A stretch of DNA of 13,781 nucleotides from positions 1 to 13,781 of the forward strand of contig JAJRRJ010000232.1 in the NCBI GenBank assembly GCA_024279575.1, given 5' to 3'. The position numbers and the translations under genes were made by a program. This DNA is from Alphaproteobacteria bacterium. Lineage in GTDB: Bacteria > Pseudomonadota > Alphaproteobacteria > Rhizobiales > Devosiaceae. Below, piece by piece: positions 1 to 6,723 of this stretch. Below the pieces are notes generated by a model, which worked only from the letters and a program-made list of their open reading frames with translations, ran no database searches and had not been told where the DNA came from. Every line of letters begins with the position of its first letter. Within the stretch, counting starts at the first letter, position 1.

Positions 1-321
1 AATACCAAAAAAATGTCCGTTTTCTAAAGATGGCGCACCCTCTGCAGCAGCTTTTCCCAATCGGGACCAGTCAATTTCTTCATTTGACCAAACGGCAAAA
101 TAGGGGCCAATAAACGAAAACAAAACCACCAGCGTTAGCACAACAACACTTGTCACGGCGGCCTTATTTCCCAAAAAACGGTGCAACGCATCCTGCCAGA
201 GGGAACGACCTCTAACATTGTCCATCTCGGACATATTTTGCGCCATCGTATGGATTTTGTGCGTAAATGGTTTGGGATTGTGTTTAGCCAGCTGCTTGGC
301 TTTTTCTGAAGCAACACTCAT
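1..321 (-). CDS. oppC: Oligopeptide ABC transporter permease OppC (N-terminal part, cut by window edge)
   Basis: Only the first 107 codons are present; the frame stays open to the window edge. The protein is the second inner-membrane permease of a peptide importer and pairs with OppB. After a hydrophilic head of about 38 residues comes the OppC-type entry segment RSLWQDALHRFLGNKAAV (residues 39-56). A first membrane helix follows at about 57-76, and then the start of the periplasmic loop with NGHFFGI, matching the 'GHWFGTD' area of the family. The start at 321 is backed by the Shine-Dalgarno AGGGGGG eight bases upstream, which overlaps the oppB stop codon. Only 13 bases separate the two genes, so they are probably translated from one mRNA. 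The inner-membrane loop (EAA motif) and the other membrane helices lie outside the window. Family recognition is by eye; OppC versus a DppC-type dipeptide permease is judged from the neighbours. Confidence 0.88.
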   Translation of the reverse strand, partial: MSVASEKAKQLAKHNPKPFTHKIHTMAQNMSEMDNVRGRSLWQDALHRFLGNKAAVTSVVVLTLVVLFSFIGPYFAVWSNEEIDWSRLGKAAAEGAPSLENGHFFGI

Positions 322-334
322 TATTTTTGCCCCC

Positions 335-1258
335 CTAAAGCCTGATCTTAGGATCAATCCAGGCATACAGGATGTCCACAATCATATTAAAGATAATTAC
401 CAGCGCGCCCATCAAAATGGTAATGCCCATCATCACAGAATAATCCCGGCTCAGGGCTGAATTGACAAACATCTGCCCGATACCGCCGGTTGAGAAGTAT
501 AAATCAATCACAACAGACCCAGTAATCATGCCTACAAATGCAGGGCCAAGATAAGAGATCACTGGTAACATGGATGGTTTCAAAGCATGCTTTGTTATGA
601 TCCTGAAATTTGAAAGCCCTTTGGCCCTGGCTGTACGGATAAAATTGGAGTTGAGAACCTCCAGCATCGAAGAGCGGGTTATACGGGCAATGGAAGCCAT
701 ATAGGACGTTGAAAGGGCAATAACCGGCAATACCAGATTTTGCCACTGTCCCCCGTTCCAGCCACCCCCGGGCAGCCAGCCCAGCCAAAGCGTAAACGTA
801 AGCACCAAAATTGGCGCCATAACAAAATTTGGTAAAACCTGCGCACCAATACTGATACCCACTGCCAGATAATCAAGCCATGAATTATGAAAAATCGCCG
901 CCGCTGCTCCCAGCGCAACCCCGATCGAAACAGCAAAAACAAATGCCCACATCCCATAAGTCAGGGTTACAGGAAACCCTTGCGCAATAATGTCATTGAC
1001 CGAGCGATCCTTAAAGCGAAACGAGGGGCCGAAATCAAATTTGGTGACGATATCCTTGATGTAGTTAAACATCTGAACCGGCACCGGTTTGTCCAGCCCG
1101 TACTTGGCCTCGATATTCGCTAACACCTGAGGGGGTAGTGGCCGCTCAGATGTAAACGGGCCACCAGGGGCCAGATGCATTAGAGAAAATGAAAACACCA
1201 CCAGAATCAACAAGGTAGGAATAGCAATCCCGATACGTCGGACAACAAAACTAATCAT
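335..1258 (-). CDS. oppB: Oligopeptide ABC transporter permease OppB
   Basis: Full-length inner-membrane permease of 307 residues, matching the usual OppB length of about 306. It begins with the family signature MISFVVRRIGIAIPTLLILV, whose first helix spans about 8-29, followed by MHLAPGGPF (27-35). A large periplasmic loop (about 30-95) precedes five more hydrophobic segments at about 98-122, 133-158, 174-191, 232-253 and 276-300. The cytoplasmic EAA coupling helix that contacts the ATPases is visible as TARAKGLSNFRIITKHALKP (209-228). A CAGGA ribosome site sits about 10 bases before the ATG. It lies downstream of oppA, separated by 170 bases that contain a strong hairpin, and just upstream of oppC. 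The role is to form the transmembrane channel for oligopeptides together with OppC. No defect is seen. Confidence 0.94.
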   Translation of the reverse strand: MISFVVRRIGIAIPTLLILVVFSFSLMHLAPGGPFTSERPLPPQVLANIEAKYGLDKPVPVQMFNYIKDIVTKFDFGPSFRFKDRSVNDIIAQGFPVTLTYGMWAFVFAVSIGVALGAAAAIFHNSWLDYLAVGISIGAQVLPNFVMAPILVLTFTLWLGWLPGGGWNGGQWQNLVLPVIALSTSYMASIARITRSSMLEVLNSNFIRTARAKGLSNFRIITKHALKPSMLPVISYLGPAFVGMITGSVVIDLYFSTGGIGQMFVNSALSRDYSVMMGITILMGALVIIFNMIVDILYAWIDPKIRL

Positions 1259-1306
1259 AGAAAATCCTGCCCCGGTTAACCCTTTTCATAAACGCAAAAA
1301 ACCCAC

Positions 1307-1325
1307 CGTTTCACAAAAAGAAACG
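1307..1325 (-). repeat. Small inverted repeat in the oppA-oppB gap
   Basis: CGTTTC and GAAACG form a perfect 6-bp stem around a 7-base loop, followed on the minus strand five bases later by a run of six T. It lies between the strong hairpin behind oppA and the oppB ribosome site. It could be a weak second terminator or an RNA-processing element. The stem is short and may be chance. The rest of the gap is A/T-rich, and I see no convincing separate oppB promoter in it. Confidence 0.3.
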
Positions 1326-1369
1326 TCTGCTTATGCACTTATCAAAAAAGTTGTTTTCTGTTTTTCATT

Positions 1370-1410
1370 ACAAAAACCCAGCAAAGCCCCGCGAGATATC
1401 CCGCGGGGCT
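1370..1410 (-). terminator. Hairpin attenuator/terminator between oppA and oppB
   Basis: On the minus strand, AGCCCCGCG (1410-1402) pairs perfectly with CGCGGGGCT (1393-1385) around an 8-base loop. An interrupted T-rich tail follows, TTTGCTGGGTTTTTG. It starts about 20 bases after the oppA stop codon. The 9-bp GC-rich stem fits an intrinsic terminator, but the T tract is broken by GCTGGG, so read-through is likely. A partial terminator or 3'-end-protecting hairpin here would give much more oppA than oppBC message, as is common for binding-protein-dependent importers. Confidence 0.72.
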
Positions 1411-1428
1411 CCAATTGGATTTAACTAA

Positions 1429-3066
1429 CTATTCAGCAACCCTGTACAGTTCGCGGCTGTACCAGTTCTGCTCAACATTATCCACAGGCCACGAACCAAG
1501 TACATTCGGGTCCATCATCATCACACGTGTATAGTGATAGATGGGAATAATTGGCATTTCTTCAGCCATGATCTGCTCAACTTTAGTATAGTTGGCGGTC
1601 GCATCACCACCGGTTTTTGCATCTTCCATCAACGCATCAATTTCAGCACTGGAGTATTTGCCGTCATTATAACCGGAAGCGGTGGTTACCAGATCAAGGA
1701 ATGTAGAAGCTTCATTATAATCTCCACACCATGCACCACGCGCCAGTTGGAAATCCTGCGCACCACGGGTTTCAAGGAACACTTTCCACTCCATATTGCC
1801 AAGGGTCGCTTCAACACCAAGTTTCTGCTTCCACATCTGGCTCATAACGGTGGCAATCTGCTTATGACCTTCAGAAGTGTTGTAGATCATATCAAATGCC
1901 AGTGGATTATCCGGGCCGTATCCAGCTTCTGCCAAAAGCTCAAGGGCCTTGGCATCCCGCTCAGCCTGGGTCATCTGACCAAAGGGAACATCAGGAACTT
2001 CAAATCCGGCAGTCGCGCCTGGCGTAAAGGTAAAGGCCGGGAACTGACCACCCTGAAGCACGTTTTCTGTAATCACAGAACGATCAATTGCATAGCTTAG
2101 AGCCTGACGAACACGCACGTCCTGGAAGGCTTCGGGGCCATTTTCGGACAGGTTAAATGTGTAATAGTAGGAACACAAACGCGGAAAGGACACGGCCTGG
2201 TCGGGATATTCTTCCTTAAGACGTGGATATTGGCCGGTTGGCACTTCTGTACGATCCAGTTCACCTGCAAGATAGCGGGTCAACGCCGCATCATCATCGT
2301 TGATGATCAAAGCTGTTGTTTTGGTAATAACAGTTTCAGCGTCATTCCAGTACATTGGGTTGCGTTCACGAACAGAGCGTTCATTTGGAACATGCTCAGT
2401 CAACACATAGGCACCGTTGGAAACAATATTTTCCGGCCTGGTCCACTCATCGCCAAACTCTTCAATGGTTGCCTGATGGGTGGGGAAAGTGGTGGCATGG
2501 GTCACCATTTGCGGGAAATAGGACAGTGGTGTGGTCAACTTGACTTCAAAAGTCAGATCATCAATCGCCCGCACACCCAGTTCTGAGGGGTCTTTATCCC
2601 CCGAAAGAACGTCGGCCACATTTTCAATCGACATCAGATCCATATACCATGAATACGGTGATGCGATCGCCGGATCAGCGGCACGACGCCAGGCATAAAC
2701 GAAGTCATTTGCGGTAACAGCATCGCCATTTGACCATTTCGCATTGTCACGCAACTTGAAAACATAGGTCATCTTGTCATCAGATGCTTCCCAGCTTTCA
2801 GCAACACCCGGAATCAGGTTGCCGTCACGATCTTGGTTCAAAAGACCCTCAAACAGATCACGGGCAATATCTGAACCTGAAACATCTTCAATGATTTGCG
2901 GATCAAGTGAGCTGAACTCATCCAGATCACGATAAGTGAACGTCTGATCATCAGCAAGTGTCACACCTTCAGGAACACTGGCGGCAAAAGCCGGTGTGCC
3001 AACAAGTGCAAAGCTGGCAACACCAAGCGCAAGCATTGAAGAACGAAGTAATGGTGAAAATCTCAT
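1429..3066 (-). CDS. oppA: Periplasmic oligopeptide-binding protein OppA
   Basis: Substrate-binding component (SBP_bac_5 family) of the peptide importer, 545 residues; E. coli OppA is 543. A Sec signal peptide is clear: RFSP, a hydrophobic core to about residue 22, then TPAFA/AS with cleavage near 28-29. The family entry region is at 68-128 (ARDLFEGLLNQDRDGNLIPG, NAKWSNGDAVTANDFVYAWRR). The motif WCGDYNEASTFLD (446-458) matches the E. coli 'WCADYNEPTSFL' segment, whose Asp binds the peptide amino terminus; here it is D449. The open frame extends 79 codons further upstream. However, ATG 3066 has AAAGGGAG about seven bases before it and leads straight into the signal peptide, so I take it as the start. 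It is followed by a hairpin and oppBC. Peptide class cannot be read from sequence; the close match to true OppA favours oligopeptides. Confidence 0.94.
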   Translation of the reverse strand: MRFSPLLRSSMLALGVASFALVGTPAFAASVPEGVTLADDQTFTYRDLDEFSSLDPQIIEDVSGSDIARDLFEGLLNQDRDGNLIPGVAESWEASDDKMTYVFKLRDNAKWSNGDAVTANDFVYAWRRAADPAIASPYSWYMDLMSIENVADVLSGDKDPSELGVRAIDDLTFEVKLTTPLSYFPQMVTHATTFPTHQATIEEFGDEWTRPENIVSNGAYVLTEHVPNERSVRERNPMYWNDAETVITKTTALIINDDDAALTRYLAGELDRTEVPTGQYPRLKEEYPDQAVSFPRLCSYYYTFNLSENGPEAFQDVRVRQALSYAIDRSVITENVLQGGQFPAFTFTPGATAGFEVPDVPFGQMTQAERDAKALELLAEAGYGPDNPLAFDMIYNTSEGHKQIATVMSQMWKQKLGVEATLGNMEWKVFLETRGAQDFQLARGAWCGDYNEASTFLDLVTTASGYNDGKYSSAEIDALMEDAKTGGDATANYTKVEQIMAEEMPIIPIYHYTRVMMMDPNVLGSWPVDNVEQNWYSRELYRVAE

Positions 3067-3128
3067 GTTTTTTCTCCCTTTGGTTTTGTTGATTTTCCCT
3101 GTCGGCAAACCACAATTTATTCGACCAA

Positions 3129-3165
3129 CAGGATGTAGTCCTGCCGCGGGAGAGATGCGTCTCCC
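3129..3165 (-). promoter_or_regulatory. Two tandem hairpins in the oppA leader
   Basis: On the minus strand the presumed oppA leader holds GGGAGA...TCTCCC (3165-3148, 6-bp stem, 6-base loop). Four bases later comes CAGGA...TCCTG (3143-3129, 5-bp stem, 5-base loop). Both stems are perfect. They sit about 60 to 100 bases before the ATG and are not followed by a T run, so they do not look like a terminator for fadI. They may stabilise the 5' end of the oppA message or bind a regulator. Confidence 0.4.
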
Positions 3166-3181
3166 CCACGCCCTTGATTTT

Positions 3182-3211
3182 AAGTTACGCATGGGATTGA
3201 CGCTTTGGCAA
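3182..3211 (-). promoter_or_regulatory. Candidate oppA promoter
   Basis: TTGCCA (3211-3206) and TAACTT (3187-3182) are separated by 18 bases on the minus strand. This would place transcription start near 3175 and give a leader of about 109 bases that begins just before the two hairpins. Both boxes are only partial matches to the sigma-70 consensus. The call rests mainly on oppA needing its own promoter in this 188-base gap. Confidence 0.3.
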
Positions 3212-3254
3212 GCTACTTTCCCATTAGGTTCACTTTGATTGCAAGTACCTTCGC

Positions 3255-4550
3255 CTAAGTTCGCTCCACCAGCGCCGCGACCCCCATCCCCCCAGCTGTG
3301 CAAACAGAAATCAACGCTGTTTGCTTGCCTGTTTCATTGAGAAGTTTGGCCGTATGCCCAAGAATGCGTGCCCCTGTGGCAGCAAACGGATGCCCATAGG
3401 CCAGGCTCGACCCTTTGATATTCAGCTTTGCCGTTGGCACCTTGCCCAGAACCTTGTCCCGTCCCAAAACATCGCGGCAATAGCTACGATCACTCCAGGC
3501 CTTAAGGGTACACAATACCTGTGCGGCAAACGCTTCATGAATTTCAAACAAATCAATATCAGCAAAGCCGATTCCAGCACGTTCCAGCATATCAGATACC
3601 GCAATAGTGGGAGCCATAAGCAAGCCGTCTCCAGCGGCAAAATCATTAGCGCTGACCTCCCCCATGGTGAGATAGGCCAAAACCGGTAACCCGCGTTCCT
3701 TTGCCCATGCTTCGCTAGCCAGCAGGACAGCTGCCCCCCCATCGGTCAATGGTGTTGAATTGGCCGCTGTCAAAGTGCCTTTTCCCGATTTGCGATCAAA
3801 GGCAGGTTTCATGGTCGCCATTTTTTCAAGCGTACTGTCCGCCCGCACATTGTTATCCTTAAGAATCCCCGCACAGGACACAATCAAATCATCATGGAAC
3901 CCCTCTTCAATCGCCTTGCTGGCATTTTGATGACTGTTAAACGCCAACTGATCCTGTTCATCGCGCGTAATACCCCATTCCCTGGCCATCAGTTCACAAT
4001 GTTGACCCATGGCAAGACCAGTACGCGGCTCGGCAACGGAAGGGGCAACCGGTGTAAGCTCACGCAAACTAAAGCCCTTGAGTGCACCAAGTTTTTGCCC
4101 GAATGAACGCGCACGGCTTAACTTGGCCAGACGCTTGGCAAACTTATCCCCAAACACAATCGGGGAGGCCGAAATGGTGTCAGCTCCAGCAGCAATCCCA
4201 CTGTCAATTTCCCCGGTTGCTATTTTCGCGCCCAGTGACAAAGCGGCCTGCAGGGAAGTTCCACAGGCAATCTGAATAGTTGTACCCGGAGTTGCCGGTG
4301 AAAGACCCGCATCAAGCGCCGCTTCCCGGGCCAGGTTAAAATCACGCGAATGTTTAATCACCGCCCCGGCCATCACTTCATCAATTTTCTGCCCGCGCAA
4401 TCCATAGGCGTCCACCAGTCCACCAATTGCGGTAGAGAGCAAGCTCATATTGGTTTCATCATCATAGCCCGTATAGGAGCGACAGAACGGCACACGTTTT
4501 GAGCCGATAATTGCGACACGACGCAAGGTTTTTGTTCTTTTGATTGCCAT
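3255..4550 (-). CDS. fadI: 3-ketoacyl-CoA thiolase (FadI-type, beta-oxidation)
   Basis: Thiolase of 431 residues that would cleave 3-ketoacyl-CoA with CoA to give acetyl-CoA and a shortened acyl-CoA, the last step of beta-oxidation. The nucleophilic cysteine is C96 in IQIACGTSLQA. The other active-site blocks are HEAFAAQ (339-345), GHPFAATGAR (386-395, H387) and CTAGGMG (417-423, C417). The HEAF form, in place of the NEAF of biosynthetic thiolases, is typical of the FadI/mitochondrial trifunctional beta-subunit branch, and a length near 430 also fits that branch. The ATG lies three bases after the fadJ stop with CAGGG inside the end of fadJ as ribosome site, implying translational coupling to the alpha subunit. 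All catalytic residues are present. It probably forms a complex with FadJ; chain-length preference cannot be read from sequence. Confidence 0.93.
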   Translation of the reverse strand: MAIKRTKTLRRVAIIGSKRVPFCRSYTGYDDETNMSLLSTAIGGLVDAYGLRGQKIDEVMAGAVIKHSRDFNLAREAALDAGLSPATPGTTIQIACGTSLQAALSLGAKIATGEIDSGIAAGADTISASPIVFGDKFAKRLAKLSRARSFGQKLGALKGFSLRELTPVAPSVAEPRTGLAMGQHCELMAREWGITRDEQDQLAFNSHQNASKAIEEGFHDDLIVSCAGILKDNNVRADSTLEKMATMKPAFDRKSGKGTLTAANSTPLTDGGAAVLLASEAWAKERGLPVLAYLTMGEVSANDFAAGDGLLMAPTIAVSDMLERAGIGFADIDLFEIHEAFAAQVLCTLKAWSDRSYCRDVLGRDKVLGKVPTAKLNIKGSSLAYGHPFAATGARILGHTAKLLNETGKQTALISVCTAGGMGVAALVERT

Positions 4551-4553
4551 GAT

Positions 4554-6680
4554 TTAAGCCCTGCCATTCTTGCGGGCATTCAGCGGCCCACCAAGGAACG
4601 GGGCAAACCCTGTTCCCATAATTACACCAATATCCGCCAGATCAGCGTTGGCAACAATGCCCTCTTTCACGCAAACCTCGCATTCATCAACCATCGGTTG
4701 CACCAGTTCCTGGCCCAGTTGGGCCAAATTGTCATGACTGGGCGTATCACCCTTTTGCACCTTGCCTTTGGTCCAAAGATAAAACCCGCGCCCTGATTTA
4801 CGACCCAGATGCCCCTGCTTGATAAGGCGGGCAAATTCACTGCCCTCATCAATCGTTTGCCCCAGTTCTTTGGCAACGCTGGCCCCCACATCAAGGCCCA
4901 CCACATCCATCAATTCAATCGGACCCATAGGCATGCCATAGGCAAGGGCCGCCGCATCCAGCAGTTCTTTACTTTCGCCATTCTCCACACGTTGAACAGC
5001 AGCCAGTAGGTAGGGCATCAAGACCCGGTTGACCAAAAATCCCGGAGCACTTTTAGCAACAACCGGACTTTTCCCAATCGCACTGGCAAACGAACACCCC
5101 ATTTGAATGGCAATGTCAGAATTGACTTTTGAGCGTACAACTTCAACCAAGGGCATTTGCGCCACCGGATTAAAGAAATGCAACCCGATCAGACGTGAAG
5201 GGTCTTTCAGGTTTTCTGCAATCCGCTCCAGCTCGATAGACGAGGTATTGGTGGCAATAACCGCTTCGGGTTTGGCTTTGGTTTCTACATCAGCAAACAT
5301 CTTTTGCTTGATTTCCAGATTTTCAACCACAGCCTCAATAATAACATCAGCCCGTCCAATACCGTTGCCTTCAACATCCGCTTCCAGTCGTGCAATGGCC
5401 GCCTTGACCGCCTGGGGTTTACGAAGGCGCTTCTTGAATAGAGACTTGGCCCGTTTCAAAGCCGGTGCAATACGTTCAATATCCAGATCCTGAAGGGTCA
5501 CACCCATGCCCCGCATGGCACACCAGGCGGCAATATCACCCCCCATCACCCCGGCCCCGATCACATGAACACGGGTAAATTTAGGTTTTTTGCCGCGCAC
5601 ACCTTGTTTTTTCAACCCTTCTGACAAAAAGAACAGGCGCCGCAGATTTGAAGCTGTTTCCGTCGCCATCAATTTGGGAAAACGGGTAAGCTCCCCTTTG
5701 CGCATGGCAACAGGGTCATCCCCATATTCTTCAAACATATCAATCAGAGAAAACGGAGCAGGATAATGAGCTTTGCGCGCCTTGCGCTTTACAGTATCGC
5801 GCATTTTATTGGCCACATAGCCCCGCAATGGTCCCATCGCCATTACCCGCTTGGTAAATCCGGCTGGCTTGCTTTTGCGCTTGCTCATAATGGCCTTGCG
5901 CAATTCCCAGCGCAACTGATCCCGGTGGCGCACCAGTTTATCAACCAGATTCATGCCCCGCGCCGCGCCAGCCCGCAAATATTTTCCGGTCAGCATAATT
6001 TGCATGGCAGGCACCGGGCCCGCCAAATTCATTGAGCGTCCAGTCCCCCCGAAACCGGGGAAAATTCCCAGCTTGATTTCAGGGAAACCAATCCGGGTTT
6101 TGTCATTGTTTACCGCAACCCGGAAGTGGGTGGCCAATGCCAGTTCCAGCCCGCCCCCAAGGCAAAATCCGTGAATGCCGCATACAAACGGAATATCCAG
6201 ATTTTCAATGCGCTCAAACAAAGAGTGCGCCCGCTCGAGCGCAGGGCGCATTTTATCAGGATCGGAAAAACCATCAAACTCGGTAATATCCGCCCCGGCA
6301 ATAAATCCGGTTGGTTTCCTGGAGAGAAGTGCAACCCCCACAATTTCACCGGCTGCCGCCAAATCCTCAAATCGCGCCACCAGCTTTTCAAGCTCCATAA
6401 TTGCCGGGGTGCTCAAAACATTTACCGGCGCATCGGGCGTGTCAATTGTCAGCCAGCCAATGCCCTCATGGTCAACCTCAAAACCCCAGTGTTTAAGTGT
6501 TGGCATTATCGGCTGCGCCGCTTTTGGCGCTGTGTATTTTGCAATCGGGCGAGTTTGAGCCTTTACAGGAGCAACTGCCTTTTTTGCTGTACTGGTTTTT
6601 TTGCTTGCACTGGATGTTGCGCGTTTAGGCGCCGCACGTTTTTTCGCGGCGCTGGCGCCGGTCTTTGATTTGTCAGCCAC
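4554..6680 (-). CDS. fadJ: Bifunctional enoyl-CoA hydratase / 3-hydroxyacyl-CoA dehydrogenase (FadJ-type)
   Basis: Alpha subunit of the beta-oxidation complex, 708 residues. Residues 1-60 are a low-complexity basic tail (12 Lys, 3 Arg, 1 Asp, rich in Ala). The crotonase domain follows (about 64-260) with the two hydratase glutamates in GGGLEL (E179) and GFPEIKLG (E201). The NAD-binding dehydrogenase domain starts with VHVIGAGVMGGD (371-382). Its catalytic pair is H501 in GLHFFNPV and E513 in LVEVV. A C-terminal 3HCDH domain spans about 546-635, and a second one looks incomplete: the protein stops 14 residues after the start of FLGGPL (695-700), where E. coli FadJ continues for several dozen. 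The start codon is GTG, chosen because AAGAGAG lies seven bases before it; the next Met (residue 59) has no ribosome site. It is 43 bases after fadE and 3 before fadI, in one operon. Confidence 0.93.
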   Translation of the reverse strand: MADKSKTGASAAKKRAAPKRATSSASKKTSTAKKAVAPVKAQTRPIAKYTAPKAAQPIMPTLKHWGFEVDHEGIGWLTIDTPDAPVNVLSTPAIMELEKLVARFEDLAAAGEIVGVALLSRKPTGFIAGADITEFDGFSDPDKMRPALERAHSLFERIENLDIPFVCGIHGFCLGGGLELALATHFRVAVNNDKTRIGFPEIKLGIFPGFGGTGRSMNLAGPVPAMQIMLTGKYLRAGAARGMNLVDKLVRHRDQLRWELRKAIMSKRKSKPAGFTKRVMAMGPLRGYVANKMRDTVKRKARKAHYPAPFSLIDMFEEYGDDPVAMRKGELTRFPKLMATETASNLRRLFFLSEGLKKQGVRGKKPKFTRVHVIGAGVMGGDIAAWCAMRGMGVTLQDLDIERIAPALKRAKSLFKKRLRKPQAVKAAIARLEADVEGNGIGRADVIIEAVVENLEIKQKMFADVETKAKPEAVIATNTSSIELERIAENLKDPSRLIGLHFFNPVAQMPLVEVVRSKVNSDIAIQMGCSFASAIGKSPVVAKSAPGFLVNRVLMPYLLAAVQRVENGESKELLDAAALAYGMPMGPIELMDVVGLDVGASVAKELGQTIDEGSEFARLIKQGHLGRKSGRGFYLWTKGKVQKGDTPSHDNLAQLGQELVQPMVDECEVCVKEGIVANADLADIGVIMGTGFAPFLGGPLNARKNGRA

Positions 6681-6723
6681 GTTTTTTCTCTCTTAAAAAA
6701 AGTCTGTCTTTAGTTTGAACTAT

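Noticed and set aside
3067..3303. 79-codon upstream extension of the oppA frame
   Set aside because: It overlaps the end of fadI, has no good ribosome site and would bury the signal peptide; ATG 3066 has a strong Shine-Dalgarno.
5107..5493. Long plus-strand open frames antisense to fadJ, fadE and fadI
   Set aside because: They mirror the codon structure of clearly real minus-strand genes, lack ribosome sites and match no family.
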